From DATAEE01 sp036257535 (GTDB taxonomy: Bacteria > Acidobacteriota > Vicinamibacteria > Vicinamibacterales > 2-12-FULL-66-21): DNA of 61,071 bases. The translations under genes and the position numbers were made by a program. A model generated the notes under the pieces. It was not told where the DNA came from. It saw only the letters and a list, made by a program, of their open reading frames with translations, and did not search any database. Shown in pieces: positions 15,665 to 25,295 of the stretch (the first letter of the stretch is position 1; every line of letters starts with the position of its first letter). The stretch spans positions 1-61,071 of the forward strand of contig DATAFJ010000255.1 of the NCBI GenBank assembly GCA_036257535.1, in the 5' to 3' direction.

Positions 15665-16572
15665 GTGACCGGGCCGTCCGCGACAGCCCGCGCAGACTGC
15701 TGGAGCGCGCGCCAGCGCCGTAAGGTCCGGCGGCTCACCGGCCGGCGCTCACGCCAGACGGCGGGCAGAACCGAGACGAGCTCGCGCACAAGCCAGAGGA
15801 ATCCGCCGGGATCGTCGATGTGCCAGGCACCGCGCATTCTGAAGTAAAGCGCCATCTTTGCGGGCAGCCGCCAGGCAAGCCGCAGTAGTGGGTCGTTGTA
15901 AAGCGACCCGAGACAGTCGTTTCTCACCACCTGCCGCAGGTAGCGGACGCGATCGCGGCCGGACGGGTCGGGGACATGCGCTACCCGTGCCTGGGGAATG
16001 TAGGCGACGAAGTATCCTGCTTCGAGCAGGCGAAGGCTGAGCTCTTTCTCCTCGCCGTAGAACCCGAAGAGCGTCCGATAGCCGCCAACTCTCTGAAACG
16101 CCTCGCGCCGCATGAGATGCGCAAAGCCGATGAACGTCGGCACCAGACACGGATGACTCGCCAGCGACGGCTGCATGGCCGCGGCCCACGGTTTCCCGTC
16201 GGCTTCCGCCTGCGCGAATGCGACAGCCGCAATCGACGCGTCGCCGTTGATCATCTCGAGCGCTTTCTCAATGCTGTCGCGGTCGAGAAGCCGCGTATCG
16301 TCGTCCAGGAACAGCATGAAGGGTGCTGAAGCCGCGTCGAGCAGCCTGTTGCGTCCGATCACGTAGCCTGGAGCCGGCTCGTCACGGAGGAACGTGACCC
16401 CATTCTTCAGCCACGGCTGGCTTGCCGTCGTCTCGCTCGCCGCCGGACTCGACCCATCGTCGAACACGATCACCTCGTCGATGAGATCCGCCGCGAGTCG
16501 CAGCGACGCCAGGCAGATATTGAGCGACTGCGGCCGGTTCTTCGTCGTCACGCCGACAGCGATCAGCGCCAT
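15661..16572 (-). CDS. GT2-family glycosyltransferase
   Basis: A 303-residue GT-A inverting enzyme. The start MALIAVGVTTKNRPQSL at 16572 is one base past the upstream stop; longer starts would overlap that gene by over 60 bases. VIVFDDGSS is the nucleotide site, MLFLDDDTRL the DXD metal site, and FYGEEKELSLRLLEAGY the acceptor/base region typical of rhamnosyl- and related transferases. It contributes another residue to the glycan. Confidence 0.88.
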   Translation of the reverse strand: MALIAVGVTTKNRPQSLNICLASLRLAADLIDEVIVFDDGSSPAASETTASQPWLKNGVTFLRDEPAPGYVIGRNRLLDAASAPFMLFLDDDTRLLDRDSIEKALEMINGDASIAAVAFAQAEADGKPWAAAMQPSLASHPCLVPTFIGFAHLMRREAFQRVGGYRTLFGFYGEEKELSLRLLEAGYFVAYIPQARVAHVPDPSGRDRVRYLRQVVRNDCLGSLYNDPLLRLAWRLPAKMALYFRMRGAWHIDDPGGFLWLVRELVSVLPAVWRERRPVSRRTLRRWRALQQSARAVADGPVT

Positions 16573-16573
16573 G

Positions 16574-17716
16574 TCAGGCGGCTCGAACGACTCCGCACGC
16601 GCGCTCGTAGGCCTCGAGCGTGCGGCGTGCGGTCGCATTCCACGTCAGGCCCTGAACCGCGCGGATCGCCGACGAAGCCAGCTTCGCGCGCAACGCGGAG
16701 TCGGGAAGCAACTGTCTGATCGCGCCGGCGAGAGCCGCCGGGTTCCGAGAAGGAACGATCAGCCCCGTTTCGCCATGTCGAAGGAGCGCCGGTGCCACAC
16801 CGACGGGCGTTGCAATGACGGGCAATCCCTGACTCATCGCCTCCGGGACGACGAGACTGAAGCCTTCGTACGTGGAACACATGACGAGAACGTCATGACG
16901 GCGGTAGTGCCGCATGACTTCCTCCTCGGGAACGCGATCGCGCACCGTGACAAGCCGTCGAGCAGTCGGATCAAAATCCGCGAGGATCGCTCCGCTCCGC
17001 CGACCGCCTCCGAGGACCGTAAGGCGAGGCGGTTGGGGATCGGCGGCTAGGTCCGCCCACGCCGCTGCCAGGTATTGCACTCCCTTCATGGCATCCCAGG
17101 ATCCACAGAACAGCACACCCTCGCCGCGTGGACTTCCCGGCGGCGCAGCGTTTAGAAAGCGCTCGGAGACACCGTGCGGTACCACATCGATCGCGTCGGG
17201 TGCCTTCCAGCGCTGCGCGAGGACGTAGTCGCGATCTCCCTCATTGATGAGGATCAAGCGATCGCAGCTTTCGATCGCGCGCCGGACCTGACGCAGTCGG
17301 ACGGCCGGGTACCACAACCTTCGATGCCAGGGCTTGGACGAGACGCCCGCATCGGCATCGTCGAGCATCCGGGCGTAGTTCAGATGCTCCAGGCCGTTCG
17401 AGCGACTCACGAGCGCGGCAGAACGCACCGTTCCGGTCCGCCGCAGCGCAGCAAACGCGGCACCCTCCGCGCCAGCGACGTCGATGACGTCGTACTGGCC
17501 TCGCTCGCGAACGGCACGGGCAATGGCTGCCGCCGTCAGCACCGGGCCCATCAGGTCCCGCGCGTGCCGCTGCCTGGGGCTCGCGCCAAGATCGCCAGCA
17601 AAAAGCGCGTCGCACGCGTGCCCCTGACGCTGGAATTCCTCCCGCAGCTTGTAGAGCACCTTGGCCGATCCAAGTGTCGGATCGTCCGGGAAGTCGGCGG
17701 CCAGCAGGATCTTCAT
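16574..17716 (-). CDS. GT4-family glycosyltransferase
   Basis: A 380-residue GT-B enzyme beginning MKILLAADFPDDPTLGSAKV. Donor-domain features are VVPHGVSERFL, VLFCGSWDAMKGVQYL and YEGFSLVVPEAMSQGLPVIA with the EX7E glutamates. It follows the fused transferase by six bases and precedes the GT2 gene by one, so it is surely co-transcribed. Confidence 0.9.
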   Translation of the reverse strand: MKILLAADFPDDPTLGSAKVLYKLREEFQRQGHACDALFAGDLGASPRQRHARDLMGPVLTAAAIARAVRERGQYDVIDVAGAEGAAFAALRRTGTVRSAALVSRSNGLEHLNYARMLDDADAGVSSKPWHRRLWYPAVRLRQVRRAIESCDRLILINEGDRDYVLAQRWKAPDAIDVVPHGVSERFLNAAPPGSPRGEGVLFCGSWDAMKGVQYLAAAWADLAADPQPPRLTVLGGGRRSGAILADFDPTARRLVTVRDRVPEEEVMRHYRRHDVLVMCSTYEGFSLVVPEAMSQGLPVIATPVGVAPALLRHGETGLIVPSRNPAALAGAIRQLLPDSALRAKLASSAIRAVQGLTWNATARRTLEAYERACGVVRAA

Positions 17717-17722
17717 CGAGGG

Positions 17723-19705
17723 CTACGCCGCGGTCTCTCCAGCCATGTAGCGGACCCAGCTTTTGACGCAACGGCTTGCTTGAATGGCACGCTCGAGCGG
17801 CGAGGGACGCCAGACAAACGTCTCGAGCGCGATCCGCGTCGCGGCGCCGAAGCCCCGGCCGCCATCGATTTCTGCGTTCAATCGGTCGTGATAGGCGCAC
17901 CAGAGCGAGAAGTACGGCGCATCGAGAGCACTTAGATAACGGACGTACGAGGCGAACGGACTGGCGACCCATTGAGTCGGATGACGCTCGTGGGTCAGCG
18001 CGCCGGTCCCATACACGAACTCGGCCCGGCCGTGGCACACAGCGAGCGCCGCGTACACGTTGTCCCACACAGGCTCGCCGAGAATATACGGGCGGAACCG
18101 CCACCGGTGCGCTATCCACCACTCGGCGTGGATGGCAAAGCCATCGACGCCGCTGATGAGGACGGCTGGCGGACGACCATCACCCACGTCTGTGCGCGCA
18201 ATCAGATACGCGTCGTTCTCGCCGCCAGAGATGCGGTTCACCAGTTCCTGCGACAGCACTGTGTCCGAGTTCACGTATGCGAAGTAGCGACACCCCTCTT
18301 CGAGAGCGCGCCGGGCGAGCAGGTCAAAGACCTCCGACGCGATTGGCTTGCGCGCGCCCATCCGCCCGGAAGCCGTGAGCGAGTCGAGCTCCATGGCGCG
18401 AACGGTCTCGAAACCATCGACCTCGACCGGGGGCGTCTCCGCCGCGACGAACTGCATGTTGACGTGTCGAACACCCCGAAGGGAGGCCATTGTCGTCAAC
18501 GCCTCGCGCTGCCGGCGCGCGCTCGGCGGCGATGACGTCGGATAAGCGTGCACGCCGAGAAGCACAGACGGACGATCGTTCTCCGCTCCACAGAGGATCC
18601 GGAGCGTGCGATCCATCGTGAAATGCTGTTCGTAGAATGAGCGACCACCGTAGCCGAGGCTGCGCCGTCGCGCCGGGTCGTTCGCCAGGCCCTGACAGCG
18701 GGCGACAATCGCCCCCGGATCGCCGGCTGGCACGAACTCGATCGCATCGCGCGCCCCGTGCCAGATCGGCTCGGACCACGTACCGAGTGTCGCCACCGTC
18801 GGCACACCGCACGCAAGCGGCGCCATGAGCGACGTGCGGCGCGTCGTCGCGCCGTCCGGATACGGCTGAACGAGCAGGTCGCAGGCGCGCAGATGGTGTC
18901 CGAGCTCGCCTGCGACGATCTCGCCTGTCGCCGACACCCGGCCGTCATGCTCCGGAAAGGCAGCGATGAATTTCTGAAGAAACCTGTCGCTGTTCCTGCC
19001 GATCAATAGCACCATGGCGTCGCGGCTTGCCGTCAGCATCGCGCCGAGCACTCGCTGAAGCTCGGCCGCGACGTCGTCCGGATAGCTGCTGAAATGACCG
19101 ACGACGAACGTCCGTTCGTCCTTGATGAACGCGGACCGAACGCGCGCCGCCCCTTCAGGATCGTCGGGCGGGAGAACCGTCGCTGGGATCGGAAGCCAGA
19201 CAAACGCACGACGGGCTGCGGCGTACCGCGCCAGCAGGCTCTCCCACGACCCTGTGGATACATACGCGATGCGCGCCGAGGCAAGAAGCAGCGCCGCCAT
19301 CAGCCGGTGGACGAGCGCCAACGCGTTGCGCCGCAGCGACTGGCGGGCGAAGTAGAAGAACGGCTCATGGAACATCACGCGGATATCGTCGTTGTGGCGC
19401 CATGCACGCCACGCGAGCCACGCGCAGAGCAGGACGTTCGCGCCGCGCATGCCGAATGCGTTCGGCACGTACTGGACCAACACAACCGGACGCGCACCAG
19501 TCGATCGCGAGGCGCGGATTCCCCGGCCGATGGCGCGAAGGCCGGCGGGTCCGAACCCGCGCGGCAGCAACCCGCCCGGCGCCCACACCTGAACCTCCTC
19601 GCCGCGAGCGCGAAGCGCCGCAACGAGCCTGCCCGTGTAGTCGGCGATGCCGCCGATCTGCGGCGGATACTCGCCGGTCACGATGTGCCACGTTCTCTCG
19701 CTCAA
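17723..19705 (-). CDS. Bifunctional glycosyltransferase: GT4 domain fused to a GT-A-like domain
   Basis: A 660-residue protein, about twice the length of its neighbours. Residues 1 to about 375 form a GT-B domain starting with HIVTGEYPPQIGGIADYTG; instead of the EX7E glutamates it has DGATTRRTSLMAPLACGVPT, a pattern known from a subgroup of GT4 enzymes. Residues about 380-660 form a second domain with a Rossmann-like start (SVLLGVHAYPT) and RYFAYVNSDTVLSQELV, whose Asp resembles a GT-A metal site. The start codon is TTG at 19705, preceded by AGGGA. Two linkages may be made by one polypeptide; the second activity is inferred from fold-like motifs only. Confidence 0.8.
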   Translation of the reverse strand: MSERTWHIVTGEYPPQIGGIADYTGRLVAALRARGEEVQVWAPGGLLPRGFGPAGLRAIGRGIRASRSTGARPVVLVQYVPNAFGMRGANVLLCAWLAWRAWRHNDDIRVMFHEPFFYFARQSLRRNALALVHRLMAALLLASARIAYVSTGSWESLLARYAAARRAFVWLPIPATVLPPDDPEGAARVRSAFIKDERTFVVGHFSSYPDDVAAELQRVLGAMLTASRDAMVLLIGRNSDRFLQKFIAAFPEHDGRVSATGEIVAGELGHHLRACDLLVQPYPDGATTRRTSLMAPLACGVPTVATLGTWSEPIWHGARDAIEFVPAGDPGAIVARCQGLANDPARRRSLGYGGRSFYEQHFTMDRTLRILCGAENDRPSVLLGVHAYPTSSPPSARRQREALTTMASLRGVRHVNMQFVAAETPPVEVDGFETVRAMELDSLTASGRMGARKPIASEVFDLLARRALEEGCRYFAYVNSDTVLSQELVNRISGGENDAYLIARTDVGDGRPPAVLISGVDGFAIHAEWWIAHRWRFRPYILGEPVWDNVYAALAVCHGRAEFVYGTGALTHERHPTQWVASPFASYVRYLSALDAPYFSLWCAYHDRLNAEIDGGRGFGAATRIALETFVWRPSPLERAIQASRCVKSWVRYMAGETAA

Positions 19706-19723
19706 CGATGCCGTCCCTGATCC

Positions 19724-20911
19724 CTAGTCCTTGCAGGCATCACGGAATATCGGCTCCAACCGGTCGAGATGACTGTCGAGCGTGAGCTCGGCTGCCTTGC
19801 GGCGCGCGCCGTCGCTCAGGCGGGCGAGCGTGGACGGATCTGAGAGCGCTCGCGTGATCGCGTCAGCCAGTGCGGATGCGTCGGGCGGGCTGCCCGGTGC
19901 GAGGAGGCCGTTGTCACCGTGGGTCAACCATTCGCGAACCCCGCCGACGTCGAACGCCACGGCCGGCACACCCATCGACGCAGCCTCGAGCCCAGTCAGA
20001 CCGAATGGTTCCGGCCAGACGCTGGGAACCGCGACGAGCGTGGCGCGCCGTATGGCCGCATCGCGTCCGGCCTCATCGAGCCAGCCCGGGAACCGCGCGT
20101 CGATGCCAAGCCGCATCGCCAGCGCCTGCCATCTCTCGCGTTCCGGCCCGTCGCCGCCAAGCGTCAGCCGCACTGCGCGGCACAGCCGCCTGGAGGCCTG
20201 CGCGATGGCCTCGATCAGAAGGTCTCCACCCTTGAGCCGCGTCATCCGTCCGAGAAAGAGCACGGATGGCGTCTCCCCGCGGCCCGGCGCCGAGTCGGTC
20301 GACTCGGCACGCACGGCGGGGGCAAAGAGCGGGACGACCCGCAGCGATCCCGGCGGCGCCCCATTCCGTTCGAACTCGGATCGCATGTGCTGGCTCGCGA
20401 CGACAATCGAGCTGTACTTGGGGTAGAGAGTTCGCTGCTCGCGCGCCCAGGCGAACTGGCGCAGCATCACCGCGGGCCGGCGCTGGCCGCAGCCGCGCGG
20501 GAGGTAGAGCGCCAGGCAGGCGGCGCCCACCTGCCTGTGGCACGGCTCACGATGCGGAAATCCGAAGGACTTCTGGCCGCTGACGCACGTGCCGAAGTAG
20601 CCGTGCATCATCTTGACGACCGGCCAGCGCGACACGAGCCCGGCATCTATCGCCAGCGCGTTCATGTTGTGGGAGAAGCAGACGGTCGGCCGCCACGCCT
20701 CGGCGGCGGCGAACGCCTTCGCCGAGCCGAGCTCGTCAACGCAAAAACGCTGGAGAGGCGGCCACCGGACGCTCGTCGAACCGGCCGCGCTGTTGTGATG
20801 AAGCGCGGCAACCGAATGACCGCGCGACAGCAGTCCGCACGCCACAGCGGCGAGGTATGTGTCGACGCCGCCAGCTTCGTCGATGCCCTCGGTCGCCAGC
20901 AGGATCCGCAT
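19724..20911 (-). CDS. GT4-family glycosyltransferase
   Basis: A 395-residue GT-B enzyme; ATG at 20911 (MRILLATEGIDEAGGVDTYL) lies two bases past the upstream stop and gives the expected N-terminus, whereas the longer frame is the shadow of the neighbouring gene. It has VLFLGRMTRLKGGDLLIEAI and the EX7E element EPFGLTGLEAASMGVPAVA. A Cys-rich stretch (CVSGQKSFGFPHREPCHRQ to about residue 155) is typical of a subset of GT4 proteins and could bind a metal. Confidence 0.88.
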   Translation of the reverse strand: MRILLATEGIDEAGGVDTYLAAVACGLLSRGHSVAALHHNSAAGSTSVRWPPLQRFCVDELGSAKAFAAAEAWRPTVCFSHNMNALAIDAGLVSRWPVVKMMHGYFGTCVSGQKSFGFPHREPCHRQVGAACLALYLPRGCGQRRPAVMLRQFAWAREQRTLYPKYSSIVVASQHMRSEFERNGAPPGSLRVVPLFAPAVRAESTDSAPGRGETPSVLFLGRMTRLKGGDLLIEAIAQASRRLCRAVRLTLGGDGPERERWQALAMRLGIDARFPGWLDEAGRDAAIRRATLVAVPSVWPEPFGLTGLEAASMGVPAVAFDVGGVREWLTHGDNGLLAPGSPPDASALADAITRALSDPSTLARLSDGARRKAAELTLDSHLDRLEPIFRDACKD

Positions 20912-20913
20912 GT

Positions 20914-21762
20914 TCAGCGCCGCCGAAGCCGGAGCGCAACCCCTTCGAGCAGCCAGGGATCCTCGCCGCTCGCCGGTGGTTCGACATCGAGGCCGAGCGA
21001 CGCCAGCTCCGCCTCGATGTTCTCGCGGCTGATCCCGAACGCCGGCCAGAGGCTGGGATGCAGTTCCACAAAAACCGTTAGTCCATTCACACAAGCTCGC
21101 AGCGTGTTGCGTGCACCGCGGATCACCCCGAGCTCGGCGCCCTCGACGTCGATCTTGATGAAATCGGGCTGTATCGACTCGCGGGTGCAGAAGTCGTCAA
21201 TCGTGGTCGTGTCGACGACGAGTGGAGAAGATTGTTCGCGCGTAGCCAGCCGGCTGATGCCGTGCATACCAGAGGTCGCGAACCGCGCCTGGCCGCTCGT
21301 ATCCGCTACCGCCGCCGCGACGGGCACGACAATGCCGGTGAGATTGTTCAGGGCAATGTGCCGTTCGAGCGCGGCGCGAATCTCCGGGACTGGTTCGAAC
21401 GCGTAGACGCGGCCGGCGGGACCGACCCACTGCCCGAACAGGAGCGCATACCCTCCGAGGTTCGCACCAATGTCGAGCACGACCGCGCCTGGACGAAGAC
21501 TGCTTCGAAACGAACGATACTCGTCGAGATTCCAGGTCGCGTGCCGATACCGGGGCGACACGCGAACCACTTCACCTTCCGGGAGCCGGCACTTCACGCC
21601 GCGGCCACCCGTAGCGGCCTCGAGCGCTTTTTCGAGCAGGTGGCCGGCCGCGGATCGGATCGGCCCGGGTCCAAGCGGCCCGGCGAGCGCGCGGCAGAGC
21701 CGTTCGAGAGCGGACGGCCGGCGCCCAGCCATCGAGGCGCCCACCGTAATGCGCGCGCTCAC
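20914..21762 (-). CDS. FkbM-family methyltransferase
   Basis: A 282-residue SAM methyltransferase starting with GTG at 21762 that overlaps the upstream stop (GTGA). VVLDIGANLGGYALLFG is motif I, VYAFEPVPEIRAALE motif II and DFIKIDVEGAELGVIRGA the FkbM signature (PF05050). FkbM proteins O-methylate hydroxyls of sugars and polyketides. It is one of three in the block. The much longer open frame upstream of the GTG is only the antisense-free shadow of the glycosyltransferase gene. Confidence 0.9.
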   Translation of the reverse strand: MSARITVGASMAGRRPSALERLCRALAGPLGPGPIRSAAGHLLEKALEAATGGRGVKCRLPEGEVVRVSPRYRHATWNLDEYRSFRSSLRPGAVVLDIGANLGGYALLFGQWVGPAGRVYAFEPVPEIRAALERHIALNNLTGIVVPVAAAVADTSGQARFATSGMHGISRLATREQSSPLVVDTTTIDDFCTRESIQPDFIKIDVEGAELGVIRGARNTLRACVNGLTVFVELHPSLWPAFGISRENIEAELASLGLDVEPPASGEDPWLLEGVALRLRRR

Positions 21763-22907
21763 GCCGCCTTCACCTTTCCGGCCACTTCGTGCAGGAGCCG
21801 CGTCAGCGCCGCGCCGTACCGATCGATCGGTCCGACCGCTTCCATGCGAACGCGTGCGGCGCGGCCGAACGTGTGGCGTCGATCCGACGACGCGATCATC
21901 TCCCGCATCGCCCAGACGAGCGCGCGATCGTCGCCGGGCGGCACGAGCACGCCGGTGACGCCGTGCTCGACGATCTCGGGGATGGCATTGATGCGCGGCG
22001 CGATCACCGGTACGCCCGCCGCTGCCGCTTCCTGATACACCATCCCGAACGCTTCGGCCCGCGCGGGCATGACGAAGACGTCGGCGGCTTGCCAGAGGTT
22101 GCGCCAATCCTGCGTGTAAGGCCTGACTCCTCTTACGAGCTCGACTCCCGCGGGAACCTGGCGCTCGTCGATGCTCCAGTCGGAGACGACCGTGAGGCGA
22201 TGCCGATCCCCAAAGCCTCCGTCGCGCCATACGCGAAGGAGATCCGGGCCGCCTTTCCGCGGAAAGTCGCCACCCATGAACAGAAACTGGACGGATGCAG
22301 CGCCCTCCCGGTGCTCGCGTCGATCGAGCCAGCCTGTGTCGGCCCGGTCGAGGCGGACCGGATACGGCAGCACCGTCACCTTCGCGGCGCAGTCGGGGTA
22401 CTCGGTGGCAAGGCTCTGAGCCGCCCATTTCGACGTCGAGACGATAGCCGCCGCTCGCCGGAACACCGCACCATCGCGAGTGATGTTGGGACGATACGTG
22501 AATCGCAAGGCAGGCGGGGCTTCGAGCGACGCGAGGCGCTGGGTGATGTCGATCGAGACTATCGCCGGCACGTCTGCCATCAAGGCGAGGCTCGCATAAG
22601 CGGTCGCCTGCGTGTGGAAGTGCAACACGTCTGGCGCGTGACCAGCATCCCGGATACGGCGCGCCGCTAGGAGGCCGCTGTGCAGCTCGCTCCGCCATCG
22701 CGCGTAATCCAGGTTCGTCCGGCCCAGCGGCGTTGCGCACAACGCTGCACGTACGATGCGCTCGCCGAGGCGGAGCGGACTCGCGAGATCGATGTGCGTC
22801 GCATGGACCGTCGGATCGAGTGCGACGGCATCGCGTATCAGGGACGCGACCGAGGCGTGTCCAAGCATCCCCGAGTTCACGAACAGCGTGCGCAGGCGAC
22901 GGCTCAT
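21759..22907 (-). CDS. GT4-family glycosyltransferase
   Basis: A 382-residue GT-B enzyme. ATG at 22907 is chosen because it overlaps the upstream stop as ATGA, the spacing used throughout this block; another ATG four codons earlier is possible. LFVNSGMLGHASVASL opens the acceptor domain; QFLFMGGDFPRKGGPDLL and EAFGMVYQEAAAAGVPVIA mark the donor domain. Confidence 0.88.
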   Translation of the reverse strand: MSRRLRTLFVNSGMLGHASVASLIRDAVALDPTVHATHIDLASPLRLGERIVRAALCATPLGRTNLDYARWRSELHSGLLAARRIRDAGHAPDVLHFHTQATAYASLALMADVPAIVSIDITQRLASLEAPPALRFTYRPNITRDGAVFRRAAAIVSTSKWAAQSLATEYPDCAAKVTVLPYPVRLDRADTGWLDRREHREGAASVQFLFMGGDFPRKGGPDLLRVWRDGGFGDRHRLTVVSDWSIDERQVPAGVELVRGVRPYTQDWRNLWQAADVFVMPARAEAFGMVYQEAAAAGVPVIAPRINAIPEIVEHGVTGVLVPPGDDRALVWAMREMIASSDRRHTFGRAARVRMEAVGPIDRYGAALTRLLHEVAGKVKAA

Positions 22908-23770
22908 CTGCTGCGGCATGGCCGGACCGGGCGCGCGACGACCCGACGCACCGCACGCAGCGACTGATGGACAGCCAGCGGCAACAGCCGACGGCCGAGC
23001 GGTGAGTACAGGCTATAGCCGTGCTCGCGGAGGTAATCGCATAACTCTCGTGCGCTGGAGCCCCTCTGGTCGAGCAGGTCCAGGTGCAGCTCGATGAACA
23101 GCACGGGACGAGCCGACTCCAGCGTCCTCGCTGCGCCTCGCAGCACCTCGAGCTCGTCTCCCTCTGTATCGATCTTGACGATAGTCGGCTGAACGCCGTA
23201 ACGCGCGCACTCGTCGTCGACTGTCGCGACCAGCGCGTGAAAGGTGTCGGGCGTCCCCTGGCCGACGTGGGCCGCGAAGCCACTCGGTTGGAGCACCATG
23301 GAGGCCGTACCTCGCCTTGCACCAATCGCGGTCGTGCATGCCGTCGCCCGTGCCGAAAAGCCATTCTGCGCGATCCCGTCGCAAGCGATTCTCATTGCGG
23401 AAGGAGACGGATCGTAGAGAAACACCCTGTTATCGGGACGGGCAGCACAAAAGACGAGGCTGAAGAGGCCTTGATGCGCGCCGACGTCAAAAAGCACGCC
23501 CGGTCGGCTCCGCGCGTCCGCGAGAAAGCCGGCCATTTCCTCGCGGCTCTCCGCGTGGTGCACGAAGTGATCGCGAAGCTCGTCGAGGATCGGACCGGCA
23601 GCGCGAAGCCGGATGTCCGGCGGAATGCTGACTGTCCCATCGGCCTCGACGGACAGGCGGGGGCCAGCTGCGCCGAAGCTCTTGTTGCCGAATCGCCACG
23701 GGTTCAGCCAACGCTTCGCCGCAGATGGAAGCAGCGCTCGTGCGACCGCCCGGCCGGTCGATCGAATCAT
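22904..23770 (-). CDS. FkbM-family methyltransferase
   Basis: A 288-residue protein. VLFDVGAHQGLFSLVFC is SAM motif I, VFLYDPSPSAMRIAC the next strand, and TIVKIDTEGDELEVLRGA the FkbM signature with Thr replacing the usual Val. FIELHLDLL is the following strand. About 70 residues precede the methyltransferase core. Both ends overlap neighbours by four bases. The likely acceptor is a sugar hydroxyl of the repeat unit. Confidence 0.9.
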   Translation of the reverse strand: MIRSTGRAVARALLPSAAKRWLNPWRFGNKSFGAAGPRLSVEADGTVSIPPDIRLRAAGPILDELRDHFVHHAESREEMAGFLADARSRPGVLFDVGAHQGLFSLVFCAARPDNRVFLYDPSPSAMRIACDGIAQNGFSARATACTTAIGARRGTASMVLQPSGFAAHVGQGTPDTFHALVATVDDECARYGVQPTIVKIDTEGDELEVLRGAARTLESARPVLFIELHLDLLDQRGSSARELCDYLREHGYSLYSPLGRRLLPLAVHQSLRAVRRVVARPVRPCRSR

Positions 23771-25284
23771 GCGCTCACCGGCAGGAGGCGCAGCCGCACC
23801 AGCACCCGGCGCACTCGATCATCGACCGTCAGGGACTCGTACATCGGTCGGTGGAGCCACAGATAAAGCAGACCAATTGCGGCCGTGAGAACACCGGCGA
23901 GCCAGATCTGTCCGGACGTGGCGATACCGATGGCGTAACCCACGGCCAGAACCGGCACGGTTCGCTTCGCCAGCAGCGGTGCGAGATCGCGGACGAGGGC
24001 TCGCGCCGACACTCCGGTCGCACGATCGAGCAGCGCCGCACCGGCCGGAAGCACGGTGAGCGCCGCTGATGCCAGCGCGGCAATCGCGACGCCGTTCAGC
24101 CCGGCCGCCGGTCCAAGGAGCACGGCAAAGGCCACCTGAAGACCCCCCTGGGCCAACACGGCAATACCGATCTTCAGCCGCTCGCCGAGGACCGATACGG
24201 CGACCGACAGACCATGCGTCAGAGCAGCCACCACCGCGCCTGCCGCGAGCAGGCCATTCAGCGAGGCGCCGCCGAACAGTTCTGCCCCTACCCATGCGGT
24301 CACGAACGCCGGGTTGAAGGCGAGCACCGCCGCCGCGACCGATCCGCCGACGAGCACGTAGAGCCGAAGCATCGAGTCGACGATGGTCCGCACGCGATCG
24401 CGGCGCCCCTGTCCCTGCAGCTGAGCGAGGCCGACCGCGCCGCTGTCCGGCACGACCCATCCGAGTTGTGTGAGGAGCTGGCCCAGACGCGAGGTGCAAG
24501 CGTAAACGGGCACCAGTTCTGGTAGTCCGAGGTACGCGATCACGACATTGTGGCCCGCGTTAATGAGCCTCCACCCGAAGGCGCCTATCCAGCCGCCGAG
24601 TCCCTCGCGCACGAGGTGCTTCAGCCCGGCGGCTGAAGGGAACGCCCAGCCGCGCAGCAGGTCCGGAGCGATGCGCGTCAGGCGGAAGGCGGACGCGAGA
24701 AGGACCACGAGCGCCGGGACAACCGCGCCGAGCGCCAGCGCGTAGAGACCCGCACCGGCCAGCAGCAGGCCTATCGTCAGCGCTCCACTGGCTATGGCGC
24801 GCGCGACGCCCACGACGCCGTTGAACGCGGCGTCCTGCAGCCCACCCAGCACGGCTGCGAACACCCACAGCGGACTCGTCACGGCCGTCAGCCCCATCAG
24901 CAGGAGGAACGGTCCCGCCAGCGCCGCACGATCTGCGGCGCTCAGGCGGACGCTGAACAGCATCCAGCCGGCAGCGCCGACCGCCACGGCGGCCAGACCC
25001 GCGATTGCACCGGCGGCAAGGCCGTGAACGAGCAAGCGGCGGATCTCGTTGCGATCACCCCGGCCATCCGCCTCGGCCACCATCCAGGGCAGAATGCCGA
25101 GGATGCCGAAGTCCAGAAACGCGACGTAAGCGAGGGCCTCGCCGCTGGCGAGCCAGATGCCATACAGCCGCGCACCGAGGCGATCGATCGTCAGCGGTAC
25201 GGAAACCAGGGTCACCGCGATGCCGGCGGCAAACTGGATGTAGGCCAGAAAAGACGCGATCAAAGCCTTGCGGGTGCGGGCCAT
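23767..25284 (-). CDS. Wzx-like oligosaccharide flippase
   Basis: A 505-residue polytopic protein with 12-14 hydrophobic helices, starting MARTRKALIASFLAYIQFAA. The first helices, containing SVPLTIDRLGARLYGIWLAS, match the PST/Wzx family of the MOP superfamily, which turns lipid-linked repeat units across the inner membrane. The ATG at 25284 lies 11 bases past the GT2 stop; the longer open frame overlapping the GT2 gene is a shadow. It is the only Wzx-like protein in the window and pairs with the two Wzy-like proteins. Confidence 0.88.
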   Translation of the reverse strand: MARTRKALIASFLAYIQFAAGIAVTLVSVPLTIDRLGARLYGIWLASGEALAYVAFLDFGILGILPWMVAEADGRGDRNEIRRLLVHGLAAGAIAGLAAVAVGAAGWMLFSVRLSAADRAALAGPFLLLMGLTAVTSPLWVFAAVLGGLQDAAFNGVVGVARAIASGALTIGLLLAGAGLYALALGAVVPALVVLLASAFRLTRIAPDLLRGWAFPSAAGLKHLVREGLGGWIGAFGWRLINAGHNVVIAYLGLPELVPVYACTSRLGQLLTQLGWVVPDSGAVGLAQLQGQGRRDRVRTIVDSMLRLYVLVGGSVAAAVLAFNPAFVTAWVGAELFGGASLNGLLAAGAVVAALTHGLSVAVSVLGERLKIGIAVLAQGGLQVAFAVLLGPAAGLNGVAIAALASAALTVLPAGAALLDRATGVSARALVRDLAPLLAKRTVPVLAVGYAIGIATSGQIWLAGVLTAAIGLLYLWLHRPMYESLTVDDRVRRVLVRLRLLPVSA

Positions 25285-25295
25285 CGCTTCGCGTC

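Noticed and set aside
20914..23364. Very long open minus-strand frame of 816 codons
   Set aside because: Only its last 282 codons are a gene (FkbM methyltransferase); the rest is a frame shadow of the neighbouring glycosyltransferase and methyltransferase genes, an effect of high GC.
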